A stretch of DNA of 64,000 bases from Pycnopodia helianthoides (lineage: Eukaryota; Echinodermata; Asteroidea; Forcipulatida; Asteriidae), in the NCBI GenBank assembly GCA_032158295.1, contig CM063253.1:396001-460000 (forward strand). The letters are read 5' to 3'. A program made the translations under genes and the position numbers. Positions 1 through 12,765 of this stretch are shown piece by piece. The notes beneath the pieces are model-generated. The model was not told the DNA's origin. It saw nothing but the letters and a program-made list of their open reading frames with translations, and made no database searches. Numbering within the stretch: position 1 is the first letter of the stretch; each line of letters opens with the position of its first letter.

Positions 1-3000
1 AATTGCGACCCCATCACAAAAGCGCGGGGTTTATTCCCCCCCTTTTCTCGACCACCAAGTCACCATCCATCTTGTCAGAAAGACTCCGAGTCAGAACAAG
101 TCACGTTTCATGTCCCCAACTCTATTTTAACAAAGTCCTAAAATGGGTTAACTCCTCTGGGCGCTAAACCCAACCGAATCAGACCCAAGATCAATCATCA
201 ATAGAGAGGACCAAATTCCACTTTTTTTCCCCTCGCTCTCTGTCTTTCTCCCAATCTCCATCTCGAGAGAGAGGGAGTGAGAGCGCACAGGAAAAAAAAA
301 TTGAGAGAAAAGAACCGCGAATTTCCAACCGGTAGTTGCTTTTACGCTCAGTTAGCACACTGAACTACGGCCGGCGATGGACCAGAAAATCGGGGTGATT
401 GGAGCGGAAAGAACGGGCCGAGACTGAGGGATAGACCGCGCTGCATTAACCCTCTCTCTTTGCGAGAACGAGCTCAACGATCAACATCATCGTTGCACTT
501 TTTACCTTGGGTTCTTCGCCGCAGCTCTTCCCTTTCTCTCTCTCTACACTCTCTCGCACTCTAGAATAAATTGAATTTCAGACAGTAATAATGTCATGTC
601 ATAATTGGCACAAGTGCGGATTTGCTCACATACTCGTGCTTTTATTTGATTAAGCACTGCGATTAGAGCCCTACCTCAATAAAATTAAATTCGGACGAGA
701 TGTGATTACGTGTACTCGACTGACGATGGTCGCAAATCAAAATGGAAATCTTTTATACGTTATCTACGGGAGGCTCGTAGGATTAAAACCACATAGTGAC
801 GTGTTAACCGCTCTAATTAAATTGAATAAAATCACATAAAATATATGGCATTTACATTATTTATTTGATCTAATAGAAGCTTGTATATATCTGTAGATTA
901 ATAACTGACGAAAATAACATTGTTGCATGTTTATCAAATGTAAAGTAATACATTCAATTAATAATGAAATCTTCTTATTGTCGTTTATATATAAATATCT
1001 TTGATATTTCTATAATATATATCTAGGTACGGATTTAAGTGTAGATTTATTTATTATGTCAGTGGTTAATTTCAAATAATTTGCAAATTAAATCACTTAG
1101 CTGATGCTACGAGTCGTAAGGATTTTGAGCAACAGGTTTGATCAAAGTAAACTAATGTTCTATTACAATTTGGTTGCAATCGTTTGAAAAAAAACTGAAA
1201 ATGTAAAAAAAAGAAAAAGGGAGAAATAAAACAAGTTCTTTGTTTAAAACAAATACACATCATCTCCTATCATTTTCCTGAACTGTGCAAAAACCTCCTT
1301 TGGTGTATATATACCCTTATATGCCCGTAATGAACTAATATGAAGAAAAGGGGAAAAAAGGAAAAAAAGAAGAAAACAACAAATCACAGTAATAAAATTC
1401 TTAATGAAGGTATTAAATCTTAGTCAATGCTCTTATTTTTCACTCATTGACATATATGGAACTAAAGCGAGGTTGGCAGTACAAATAGTCTGGTCACCTT
1501 CTACCCATTGCCTTGAGAACGTGACAAACATGGTGACACCATGACAAAGGTCGACATTCCTTTGAATTTGCCCGCAGAGTTTGGGTTGGGGTGGTTGATG
1601 GTCGTCATGGACTATGAGATATTACTAATCATCTCACCAGCTGACGTGGTCAATGTCGTAACAAACCGAGGTGGTTTCGAACTCATTCTAAAAAGAGCCG
1701 TACGTACACAAGTTGTTTAATTTTTTATTTTAAAGACACTTAACAATATGGTACAGAGTGCAGATTATAATCACTGAATGCAGACTGAATCAGGGCTTAT
1801 ATCAACCTCGATGTATGAAAATGGTAAAAATTAATTATTCAAGATCTTTGATTGTGGGGAATATACGTCCTTAATTAAGTAACTTTCCGCATGATGAATT
1901 CGAATCTTAGTAACTAACCTCCTATGCACTATAAGTGTAAGCTTTTAAGCAGCGGGTAATGTAGCCTTTGTCATCCCAGAGATTAGGCTGAGCAATTTAG
2001 CGATGTATCATCTGAGATGGCCAATTAAATACACGACATTAGGGTTATTTAGTCTCGTTTTGCCACTCGAGATTTCCATGGCAATGTTTCAATTGGCTTC
2101 AATCCATCCATTCCAACGAAGGCAAAGTCAAACAACACCGTACAAAAATGCAACAGCGTGTGCTTTGTAACAATACATCGAGTCTGTGCTGTACATGTAG
2201 ACGCAGTGGTGGTACGGCCATACACAATTTGCCAAATACATGGGTACAGTTTGGGTAAGTATAACCGATGAAAATAATAAGTTGACAAAGTTTTTATCTA
2301 GACGTTTTCTCAGGACAAAGTTGGAAAGGGAATCAGTTTTTGAAAGCTATTAAAATAGCAATTTTGTTCTTAAAATTGAATGAAATAATTTAAATATGTG
2401 TTCTTTCGAATGCGCCATGTTAAAAATGATTTTACAAAGTGGTTCTCCGCGTGTTGAATAGCATATTCTAGTCATCGACATAATTTGAGAACTGTAATTT
2501 TTGTTCCAACTATGATCTAGATTAAATCGAATTATGAATCAACAGAATAGAAACACACTTTCCCTTTTGACCCCAGATCAATACATCAAACAGAAAGAAA
2601 AATAGCCTTTTCCATACCAGGTGTGATTCCTAAACGAACAGGTAGAAAAAGAAATGTTTCGATTTCAATTTCAATCATTGACACTTTTTAAAAGAGTCGC
2701 ATTATTGTTTCATTAAAAGACGCCACGGATCGCTCAGTCATTAATACGTTGATGCTTCAGAAGTCACAAGAAGAGCGCCCCCACCGGTAAAAATTAACAA
2801 AGCACCCGTTATGGACGTGGCTGTGTAGTTTTGTCCCATGTTCACAGTTACATAATATGAATTAGTGTAATAAGGTTGCACAGTAATAAGACTGTCTAAC
2901 CTATGGGTAAGAAAATACTTTTGTAGAAAATTGTTCATTTTGTGGAAAGCCAGAAAACCCCCAACAAAAGATAACACAACTAAACAAAGTTTACAAAATA

Positions 3001-4899
3001 ACCCTTTTCTTCTTCGAAAGTTCATCAATTTAACTCTGGAGTTGGAATGAATGTGCATTGAAATATATCTACTGTTTAAAGAGAACACAATAATATTCAA
3101 ACAACCTTTGTTTAAAAAAAAAGAAAGGAAAAACAAGAAAAAAGAATGGTCCCAACACTTCAATACGAGATGATTTAAATAATTACATATGTTCCCACAT
3201 CCTGTGATAGTTCATCCCTTTTTTGAAATGTTTCTTGAAAGTTGGAGGGTTGTACTGACCGTAGACCTGCTGTAAAACAGATGCCTATAATTTGCTAACA
3301 GCAGCTGTAAAGTCTTTGTATCTGTTGGTTCAAAAATCACCTTTTTCGTGGTCTCTCTCTCCTTTCTCTTGTCAAAATGTCGATTTTTTTTATCATTAAT
3401 CACTCCCACAGTTTATCGACATTTACCAAACAAATATCGACACGTGTTATTTGCAAATGCTTGTTGGTCCCCAACCCCTTCTCGATTCGACGCACACGCC
3501 ACGCTTTCAACTTGCGCGACAATATAATAACATTACAGCAAAATTAACTTATTATAAATTTGCTTTCCCCTTTTTAAACCAGTATGTTTGCATTGTTAGA
3601 AAATTCAAACATCTCCGTACTTTCGATTTTCAGAGCACCCATTTCTCTTATTGTAACGATCAAATGACATTAAATGCGTTTTGTTTTTCAATAAGTACCA
3701 GCGAACGACTAATTAATTCAATAATAAACAACAGGCTAACTTTGCAATGGACACAACAGCAATAAATAAGTGTACTTTTAAAACCCAACTTAAAAAAAAA
3801 TAGCAAAAAACGCTTTATACAACAACAAAATTGTAAATACCTTTTTGTATCCACGTTAGCATCTACACAAGATCAACGTTATATAAAAAAAATTTATCCC
3901 ACAAACTATTTTTCTCCTGATTTTTACCACTATTGTCTTTATAGTAAAGCAATCCAAAAAGATTGCTAAGTCCTTTCTCGCAGTAACTCCCTAAAAATGC
4001 TACGTCCCATGTCTGGCCAATTTGAGCCTTAGTTTTTAGATTTACTTATAAAAAGCTACTTTTTTTAGGATCAAAAAAGTTAGAAACTTTCATTATGTTG
4101 CACGACAAAAATCTGCCATTGATAAAATAATAGTAGTTATTTAAAAACTAAAAATGAGTTATTGTCGGCATTTCCAATATTATTTTACATCCATCAGTCA
4201 AAATATACAAACAATTTCGCATGTTGCTTGCTGTGCATTGTTCACGGCATATGCGAAAGTTTGTGTATGTGTTTCGTTTAGAAACAACCTCATCTTTAGA
4301 AAGATTTTCAGAGAAAATGTTACATTAAGAATAATTCTTTCGGCGAAAATGAGGCCACGCAACTTTATATAAAAGTTTATATTCCTCTTAAGGCAAAGGG
4401 TATTTAACAAAAAAGTGGCATAACCCCATATTTGATTCTGTATGCCAAACAGTTTGCAAGAAATTTCTCTCATTAAAAATCTTTAAAACAAGATGTTTCT
4501 TGTTACAATATTTACTGTCGCAATGATGACTTTAGAGGTATGTGTGTAAAAAGTTAAACTTCGCTTCGAAAGAAAGAAGTTTTGCAAATGTAATCCCATA
4601 ATTAGACAAATATCGTAATGTAACCTGGTCGTATCTGAAATAAACCCAACAATGATTTATAATCGAAATGAATGAAGACAGTTAGAATTTAATTTTACAA
4701 TTTCAAGAAAAACATCATCGAGACAAACCAATTATAGGTCTAGGACTAAAGTCAAGCCAATTTTAAAACTCTTCCTAATGGCCTACTTTTTTTTCTCAAA
4801 TACAAAAATACAAACCTATGACAAAACGAACTTTTTTGACAAAACATAACCACAGGTTTGAAAATATCTGGAATTTGTTATTCATTCTTTGCATTAAAA

Positions 4900-5230
4900 A
4901 ACAAGGTTTAGTTGAGATTGGTGGAGTATTGAATCTCCTAAGTTCGCGCAGCTGTGAGTTGTGTAAACATCCCAGTGAGTGCGTGTTTGGCCACACCGAG
5001 CCGAAGCTTTGGCCGGGTCGAACGCGACTACAAGCCCCGGTAAACTGAGCCTCCACCCCGCTCTCATAGTAAATGTCTAATTGGGAGACCATTAAAACAC
5101 CATCAAAGACGCATTTGGTTGCGATAACTGTGGCGGAGATTGACACAGCTAATAGCGTGACATGGGGCTGACACAACGGGGATCTCTGGCTACCTTACAC
5201 CACCTAAGATTTTCCCATGTCATCGGTTTA
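4900..5230. promoter_or_regulatory. Candidate conserved non-coding block in the DM-gene intron
   Basis: A GC-richer, CpG-containing, non-repetitive island of about 330 bases within AT-rich intron. It contains TGTGTAAACAT (forkhead-like) and GTCTAATTGGG (homeobox-like). ORFs overlap on both strands (126 and 76 codons) but neither has a recognised family, so regulatory DNA is the preferred reading. Confidence 0.22.
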
Positions 5231-5474
5231 CAATAATCTGCCCGCCCCGATACGTGTGAATGTATCGTTACAGTCACACGGAATCAGGAGAATTTGTAAT
5301 AACGGCGTAACTTTGTTTGACGGCTTGAAGTATTTACAATTAAACGTTGTTGTTAAATTTACTTCCAATTCGAATTAAACCGTAAGTTCTTTGTTTCATA
5401 CTTAATAAATCACGATGCCCCAACCTGTAGGGTCTATTGTTCAAGTTTTTACAATTAGGTCTTACAGTGGGGGC

Positions 5475-5768
5475 AGGTAGGGACATAATGGGGGAATTGT
5501 GCCTTTGATGATACGATGATGTAATTTAGCACACAGTCATAGTACGGCATGAGAAAGGTTTTTGGCTTAAGGGCATCGCAGATTAACTTTTGCACAAACT
5601 AGAGAAAGAAGAACAATTGTCAACATTTTCAAAATGGCTGTCATGGCTTATTATTCTACCTAGATTTGTTCAAAGGGCAAATCTGCGATGACCCTATGGT
5701 CAAATATCTTTCTCATGACATACTCTGACTGTCATCATCAAAGGAACAATCCCATCACCTACCATGTC
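5475..5768. repeat. Foldback element with ~90-110 bp inverted arms
   Basis: The left arm (about 5475-5584) and right arm (about 5680-5768) are imperfect reverse complements. Shared blocks include CCTTTGATGAT, CATGAGAAAG and CATCGCAGATT, separated by a ~95-base centre. A transcript would form a long imperfect hairpin. The architecture is that of a MITE or foldback transposon; no coding capacity is visible and the family is not recognised. Confidence 0.75.
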
Positions 5769-6430
5769 CTACTATTATACATTTCGGTTTTATATGAAAT
5801 TGTTGCCAAGATGGTGATGACGTCATTTGACTAAAGTCGTAGGCTAATAAAGAAACTACAATTTATTAGCATGAAGTCACATGACATAAACTACACGAAC
5901 ATAAAATTAAAACCAGGCTGAGAAAAAAAAACTACCCAAAACACACCAACAATTCTAAATAAAACTTTGTCCTCTGCGACTTTTGATTTCTGAAACCAAA
6001 TTCAGGGCAGACCTGACCAGAACGAAAGCCTGAAAGCCTGAAAGCCTACAGTACGTACGTATTTGAAACACTGTGTTTGAATCGAATAGATACAAATATG
6101 AAACAGTAAGAAGACAAACTAAATGTATTTTAAAGTTCTGGAGTTGTCGTCGGTGATCTCATTCTTTACAAGTTAAAGCAAATGAGATTTACTGAGGCTT
6201 TATTGACCAACATCATAATGTGCCACAAACCAATGCCACTTAAATGATGAGTCAATTTAATGAGATAATGTAATTTAATAATGCGTGTTAGGCCAATAGG
6301 ACTATTTGTTGTTATACTAATTGATTTAACAGGTCAATCTAACATTGTTCTTAACCTTCCTGATCAATGACATTTATCTATCTTAAAAGAATGAATATAG
6401 TATAATCATTTGTAGGATTGAAATTGAGTG

Positions 6431-6437
6431 ACTTACC
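6431..6437 (-). other. Splice donor of the DM-domain exon
   Basis: The minus strand reads CCTG|GTAAGTCACTC, a near-consensus donor. It cuts a Gly codon after its first base, so the intron is phase 1. The ORF runs on about 18 codons beyond the donor before a stop, which is intronic read-through. Confidence 0.88.
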
Positions 6438-6845
6438 AGGGATTTCGTGATGGTCACCCTCCTCGTCAGCAATATCCATGGGTCTAGGCGACATTTCTTC
6501 CCCAGAGTCCGACGAGCCGAACATCGGTCCGTTAGCGGACATCAAACCGAATCCTCCACCAGAGCCAGGTGAGCATGCCCTCAGCCCCATGGCAATGGCG
6601 TCCTCGGCAGCCTGCTGCCTCTTCAAGGCCACCTGGGCCGCCATAACTCGCTGCCGTTCGGCTATCAGGTTGCACTTGGGACAACGACAGTCCCTGAAAC
6701 GACAGTGGCGTTTATGTCCCTTCAGCCACGAGATGACACCGTGATTGCGACAACGGGCGCATTTCGGCTTCCTGGCACCCTTCTCGGTCAGAGGACCCCT
6801 GAGTAGCGATAGGGTCTGCAAGTCGATCACTGGGCGCTCCATCAT
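6437..6845 (-). CDS. DMRT transcription factor, first coding exon with DM domain (Dmrt93B-like), partial gene
   Basis: Nuclear DNA-binding protein of the doublesex/mab-3 related family. The exon encodes 136 residues plus one base. The DM domain spans about residues 27-75 and has both interlaced zinc sites: C29, C32, H44, C48 and H35, C53, C55, C58. The recognition helix follows with the family signature [20 protein letters not shown]. Residues 91-136 are Gly/Ser- and acid-rich linker. The start is the first of two adjacent ATGs at 6845; a short N-terminus before the DM domain is normal for the family. The exon ends at a strong donor, G|GTAAGT (6431-6436), leaving phase 1. The text after the helix ([12 protein letters not shown]) and the [12 protein letters not shown] segment look more like Dmrt93B, or secondarily DMRT3, than DMRT1, DMRT2 or DMRT4/5; this subfamily call is from memory. 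No later exon is visible, so the rest should lie below coordinate 1. The opposite-strand ORF across this exon is a shadow. Confidence 0.93.
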
Positions 6846-7560
6846 GATTAAGTTAAAGTGCTATAGACTTTAAATAACACCGAAGATACTTGATGAGGAG
6901 TTGTGACGGTGAAGAGCAGTAGAAACACACCACGGGCTGACTCAATCTGGCGACTGACTGAGAGGTTTGTGCCAAATACTGTCCGATGCTAACTCTTCAA
7001 ATCTTGACTTTCGTCCGAATTGAAAGAAATATATATCTTTGTAGAGAGTCGGTATATACAACGAAGTGTATTGCGTACCGCAAGACTCCACAAGTGCATC
7101 TGCGTCCACCCATACAGTTTGCCTGTTTTGTCCTGTCAGTGCTTATGGAATCATTACAGTCAATACACAGTTATGACAGAACAACCCCTCTCCTTAGGAA
7201 AAAAAAACCCAAAACTTGATGATGAGCAAGAGAAGCTGCCGCTGATTGGTCGAGGTGATTAACCAATTAGAACCGTTGTCTAATACAGCGCTCGTTAGTC
7301 AGTTGCTAGTGTTACCACCGACGACTTCGCCCGCTGCCGTGCATTTGATGCCCGGACGGGCAAGACTATACCGTTAATGCACACACTTAGCCCCGGACGA
7401 GTAGACGTAATCCCAGCCAGCGAGACTTGAAACCTGACAGTGCTTTTCGTCAGCTACAGCTTGGGTCAAACGGAAATCTTCGCCTCTCCGGTTTCGCAGC
7501 GGTGCAACAGCTCGTTGCTGCCTGCCAAGGTACCCCCCCGCGTGCCAGAAAAGCTTTTCT
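6846..7560 (-). promoter_or_regulatory. Probable 5' UTR and promoter region of the DM-domain gene
   Basis: This lies immediately upstream of the ATG on the minus strand. TATA-like stretches occur at about 7026-7034 and 7057-7065, a CCAAT match (reverse of attgg) near 7240, and GC-richer DNA at 7300-7560. No transcription start can be fixed from sequence alone. The assignment rests on position; individual boxes could be chance. Confidence 0.4.
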
Positions 7561-8436
7561 CACTTAGCTTTTCACGGTTTATCACTCGGGTTGTAACTTT
7601 GTTAGCACACATGGACTAATTTGTCAGGAATGAACGGCGTCTAATGGAGGTCTGGTGATTGACGCGTGGTGATTGACACACGTGTTCCCCCTCTGAATCA
7701 ACCCCTCCCATTGGCCCATACCTTTCGAACACGTGGTATCTTTATTGTGACGTCACCATCCCCCCTCGGGGACATGTTGACAGAGCCGAGTGGTAGACGG
7801 AAGAAAAAAATGTAACAACTTTGGTTTTCAGCTGTGAACACGCAGCCGAACGGGGACACACAACTGCATAAACCGTACGGAACTAAATACGTTGATTGAT
7901 AGTTTGGGTTGAATATTGCTGAATCAATGTGTAGCTCTTGGCCTCGTCGTGTTACCACACACGAACCAAACAACCAATTCGTGTTGTCGTTCATGGTTAC
8001 ACTTCACCGTTCTACAAACCACAACTTGAGAAAGAAAACAACAATAACATTCAGGCACTTGAGTATTTACGATCACACGCGAACACATTCAATGTTAATT
8101 AGTAACTTCATTCAACAGCCACGGACATCTAACAATAACATCATCCACTTATTTGATTTCATGAACACTCATTGAATACACGAGTTCAGATGTTAGACTA
8201 TACAAGAACAAATCCATCTCATTAAGAACTACAACAATTTACTCTTCAAATAATGTACCCAAATAATTTGAACACTTCCAAATGCAACAGAATTGTGGCG
8301 TTGTGTTAAATAATACAAGCTAAACAATATGGTCACATTTCCCGGGCTTGTTGTTTCAATATTTGCCTTCTGAAATAGTCGAACAATAGTCCTTGTAAAT
8401 TATTACAGATTATCCAGTGATTTTGAGCTGTTGGAC

Positions 8437-8462
8437 GGGGGGGGGGGGGGGGGGGGGGGGGG
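8437..8462. repeat. Poly(G) homopolymer, 26 bases
   Basis: An uninterrupted run of 26 G. Such runs are unstable and hard to sequence, so the exact length should be distrusted. The Pro-rich minus-strand ORF across it is an artefact of the run. Confidence 0.9.
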
Positions 8463-8730
8463 TCAAGTGTTCCAAACCAGATACACCACAAAGCATTCAG
8501 TCTTTTAACGCTGTTCTTAAAGATGCTTACTGCATTTATTAGAATATTTTCATTATACAAATTGTCTTGGAGGAAATTAATAGTCGATACTTTGAATAAT
8601 GTCTGCCCTTAAAGTCCGTGTTTGCTGCGTGTAATTGTGGATGCGGTACTATAAACTACCGGTACGTAAATGCATGTTTCAAGGGGGAATGGTAATGAGA
8701 AAATGGCGGACCAGTGGTGATTGTGGATCG

Positions 8731-8790
8731 GAGGGGGCGGGGGGGGGGGTCGGGGAGTGGGTGGTTGGGGGGGGGGGGTCGGAGAGGGTT
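8731..8790 (+). repeat. G-rich low-complexity tract
   Basis: Repeated runs of three to nine G separated by short T/C-containing spacers, with clear G-quadruplex potential on the plus strand. No gene association is visible. Confidence 0.6.
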
Positions 8791-10186
8791 GGGTCGAGCC
8801 AACAGTTTAACATTATCCGATCGATTTACTATTTATTTTTATTCAATTTGTTGGGTTTGTGTTTGTTTTTTTTGTTTTCTTTAGTCCGTCATGGATTTGT
8901 GAAATTTCTATCCCGAAAGTCAGTTGTCTTTTTAAAAAAGAGGTTTGAAAGTTTACGATAAGAGTTAAAGGTAACGCACTTAATAGTGGATTCATTTGTT
9001 CATTTAACGGTAAGTGTTGTCGACAATGCATCTTTAATCCTGCTTGCAATGTTTGTGTCTTGTTCCCTGTGTTCGATAACAATTGAGTGCTGGTTCTCAT
9101 CATACCTTCGGGGTCAGACTAATTTGTCCATCAGGCCTCGGTTAGCTTTCATTGATATACGTGGGATCAAAAGACACGATTGCTTGGCATAGCCTGTTAA
9201 AGTTCAGTTCAACGAGTTCGCGTTAAAAAGCTGACGATGGAAAATTGGGCGCCACCAACGTTCACTTGTGGTCACAGAAACTTTCTCTCAAGCGAACTCG
9301 CGATCGTAAATTGCTGGAAACACGCGCTCCGTAGAAAAGCCGCTGCTAGAAGCGCACGTTAATTTGGGGTTCTTTTTAATGTGTAGCGATCAATCATGCA
9401 GGCTTTACATATCACACAATCAAAGCAGTTACATTCGATTCGTAAGTATTTCACATAAATTGACTACTTTGCACAAAGGGCTTTTCAGCGAGCACTGTGC
9501 ATAAATATTGACCATGCAATATGCAGTCCCAATTCCAACTCAATCTCCGTGTGTACGACACACACATCACAACAGGCATACATGGAGATCCCTTCGTCAA
9601 CCTTGTAGCCACTCTACACGTTTGGGAATATGCGTACAAGAGGGAATTGATTTAACACAGAGTAATTAGTGACAATACAAACTTGTCAAACACATTGGCG
9701 ACGAGCCTGTGTAACAATGATATGCAGCTGAACTCTGGTACACTTCTTGACCGTTCGACGGAACACAATGACCGGATAATACGCGTCCGTGCCCGGTATA
9801 ATGGGCACCGTGATCAGCCTGCTATCGTTGCCCCGTACGCTTGGGACGGCCCGGGGTGTCGGTAGCGTAACAAGACCCGTTAAATGACTTCAATCCACGG
9901 AGAACAGAAAGCATCATCTTGGCCGATGATGTCGTATGGTTTGACGAGATGGGCATACTAACTACATAGATCATTACAGCGTAATTGGCAGCTAACTCTG
10001 TAATCAAATGCGCAACGGTAGACGGTGGTAGACCAAACTCAACGACGATGCGGCCATCTTGTAGTGCCATGTGAATAATTGAAACCGAAACGTGGGTACA
10101 AAGACACACTAGTTTGGTCGCTTTTCAGATAATGAGAATCAGCATCAACTGCTCTTGAACCAGTTGCTTAACTTCATCATGGGGAG

Positions 10187-10318
10187 TGGAGGCGGAGGGG
10201 AGGCGGAGGGGAGGCGGAGGGGAGGCGGAGGGGAGGGAAGGGGAAGTGGGGGGAGGGGGTATCGAACCAATAAATTGTCGATTTCATTGGGGGAGGCATG
10301 GGCGGTGGGGGAGGGGGG
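10187..10318 (+). repeat. 11-bp G-rich minisatellite (GAGGCGGAGGG) and flanking G tracts
   Basis: About four to five near-perfect 11-bp units at 10187-10235 pass into irregular G tracts up to 10318. Four or more GGG/GGGG runs with short loops give strong G-quadruplex potential. The Gly/Arg-rich and Pro-rich ORFs across it are translation artefacts. Confidence 0.75.
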
Positions 10319-10774
10319 CGGACATAATCCCCTGTCCCCAGCTGACTACACCGGTGTATTGAAAACGTGGGAAAAAATGACAGCGCGATGAATGCCAACT
10401 TAGCAGTGATGATAAACATACATAGATTGCCAAATAGAAATAAAACAGAGGAAAATATTGGTTACATAAATTATAATATATCCAATTAAGAGAAGAGAGT
10501 AAGTGAAGTTGCAAACTGATCATTTCAAGTATATTTCATATTCCCTAAAATGGAACCAGACTACTTTAACCTTACAGCCTCGATTTGATTTCACTGATTT
10601 ATTGTGATATAAGTCTAAAGGAAAAAAAAAGGATTCTCAATTCGATTATATAATGGGGGCATTAGGGCAACGTGGAAACAAACCGCATACGCCAAGAGAG
10701 ACTCATTGGATCCCATAATGAATGATTTGAAAAACTCGAAAACTGTTACAAGTATTGCAATATAAAAAAAAAAT

Positions 10775-10870
10775 AATTGTGGTTTATTTCCACGGACGTC
10801 GGTTCAAGTCCCACATTAGACTAGTGCCGCCCAATACGGGGTTCAAGTCTCTTCCTGATTAAGTTGGGTT
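10775..10870 (+). other. Possible degenerate tRNA-derived SINE fragment
   Basis: Two box-B-like motifs, GGTTCAAGTCCCAC and GGGTTCAAGTCTC, lie about 40 bases apart, followed by a T-rich segment. No full cloverleaf or box A at the right distance is evident, so this is not called a tRNA gene. Confidence 0.22.
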
Positions 10871-12765
10871 TTTTCCCTTTTGGGATTTCCCTGTAACATC
10901 AAACACACAACTATTACATGAAATGACTCTAGTCAGGTATCTGCAGGCCTGGGCTGCAACGGTTTATCAATTTTGAAGATTCTTTAGTTTCATAAGCCGA
11001 TACACATGATACATCATTCAATTTCAATGACTGAAACTTGTTATTATTATTCACCGATCAATCTGAGGATGTGCAGTCACATTTTTATCAGTTCCACTTC
11101 CTTTTGAGTGGCCATAAGCCTCAAAATTCTACCCATCAATTATATTTTAAGCAAATAGAAAAACTTGGTACATATTTTCGTGTGGTTTCGAATTGACGTG
11201 TCAACTTGACTTAGCGATATGGACAAGCACGGAATAAGCTTGTCGAGGTGGACTTGACAAATAATCAACGAGTTATTCGTGTGAAAACTTGTAGCTTTGT
11301 TGAAGTGGGTCGAGCGTTGTGTAAACGCATACAGGTGATATCAATTAAATATCGATAGGCCTCTTAATTTGATCCCAGACTCGATTCCAATTTCTAAATC
11401 CAATTTGTATGCAATTTCTCCAGTTTTGAAGCATTTGTTTTGAGATTCTACCTGTAGTATTGAATTTATCAGAAATGCCGTCATTTCCATTCATAGTTTT
11501 CATAAAACAAGGTTCATATTTTATACTACTAATTATATAAATAGACAAATCATATAATAGAGTAAAAGTGAAGTTTCTCTTTCGTATTTTTGTAAAGCTA
11601 CTTTTTAATATTGATGTACATGGGTTATTGAAAAAATGAATTTTTTTTTACGATGGAAGTATTAACTAACGTAGGCTAAACATGTTGTAATGACAAAGAC
11701 AATTTAGAGTTATGGATATGGATGGGCGTTGGGAGCGGGGGCGGGGGTGGTAGGCGTTGCCTGAGGGTATTAGTTTTATATCTCACAGTAATTTCGAAAC
11801 TAGATAAAATATTGATTTGTTGTGTTTTTGGCAAACAGTTTTCAAGGTTAAGAGTGGTAGTGATAGTGATGTTTGGTTGGAGTTGGGGTAGTTTGAGGGT
11901 GTGGATGGGGGAGGTAGGGCTGATACGATATTGATCCCGTTATGTTGGGCAGCGGGTGCGCTAGCTTTTTCTTGAACAGTTCCCGTCATTTTCTATTTCG
12001 TATTGACAAGATAGTTCGCCCTGCCAGCACTGTCGACGGTGATATTTTAGATGTCGATGGAACATTGATTTGAAATTGATAAATGTCACATATCTTAATC
12101 TCACAGCATTCCGGCACCTGTCACTCATAGTGAGTCTTTTGTGCAAATAAATGGAAAGATACAGGACGAAAAATTCTAGGTTTCATGTTTTTACGTTTAC
12201 CAACAAAAACCAAGCCCAATCTAGCCCAGGACAATGGGTCCGTACAGCGAGAATCCATACGCTGGCACTGTACCGAGGGCAGAGCCAGGCTAGAGCATGT
12301 TGTCACTTGAAACTCTGTTGGGAGTATGTGTACCTTCAGGGGACACGACCTTGTGGGTCGCAGCAAAATCGCACCAAAAAGTTTGCGGGTTTGTTCTGAT
12401 CGTATGATGTTGCTTTTTTGCTTAATTGCTTCATTCTTCGGGTAATGCTATAGCTTCGGGCTTTAAAACTCTCCACAATGTATTGGAAATGAAACTAATG
12501 CGCAGTGTTGATATTCTCCAGAGAATGGGCAAGGTACAAGAATTCCGAGCCCGAGTAGAAAATCATGTTGAAAGATATATCAGTAGGCAGAAGGTCTACA
12601 GGTTGTAGCAAAAGGTAAAAAGCAAACACCTGTCTACAAAAAATGTTGTATGTGTACTACGGCTGAGTTTGTTGAACACAATTTGGACAGAGTTTCTATT
12701 GTAAAATACATGAAGGCTTCAACCGTTCGGTCGAAAAGTAAAGAAAACCAAATGTGACTTTACAC

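Larger units (their letters stand above)
1..6430 (-). other. Presumed first intron (partial) of the DM-domain gene
   Basis: Everything below the donor at 6436 is AT-rich with no recognisable DMRT exon, so it is read as intron running off the left edge. It holds a foldback repeat (5475-5768), a moderately GC-rich block (4900-5230) and one possible membrane-segment exon (2741-2900). The first 560 bases are richer in CpG and CT tracts than the next 4 kb. I see nothing else supportable. Confidence 0.6.
7561..12765. other. Intergenic DNA upstream of the DM-domain gene, no gene seen
   Basis: Apart from the G-rich runs and the tRNA-like fragment listed separately, this is unique-looking AT-rich DNA. 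Short ORFs are scattered on both strands without family similarity, splice context or composition change. It is the natural 5' regulatory flank of the minus-strand DM gene. Confidence 0.5.

Noticed and set aside
6478..6744. 88-codon plus-strand ORF over the DM exon
   Set aside because: Antisense shadow of a conserved DM-domain exon.
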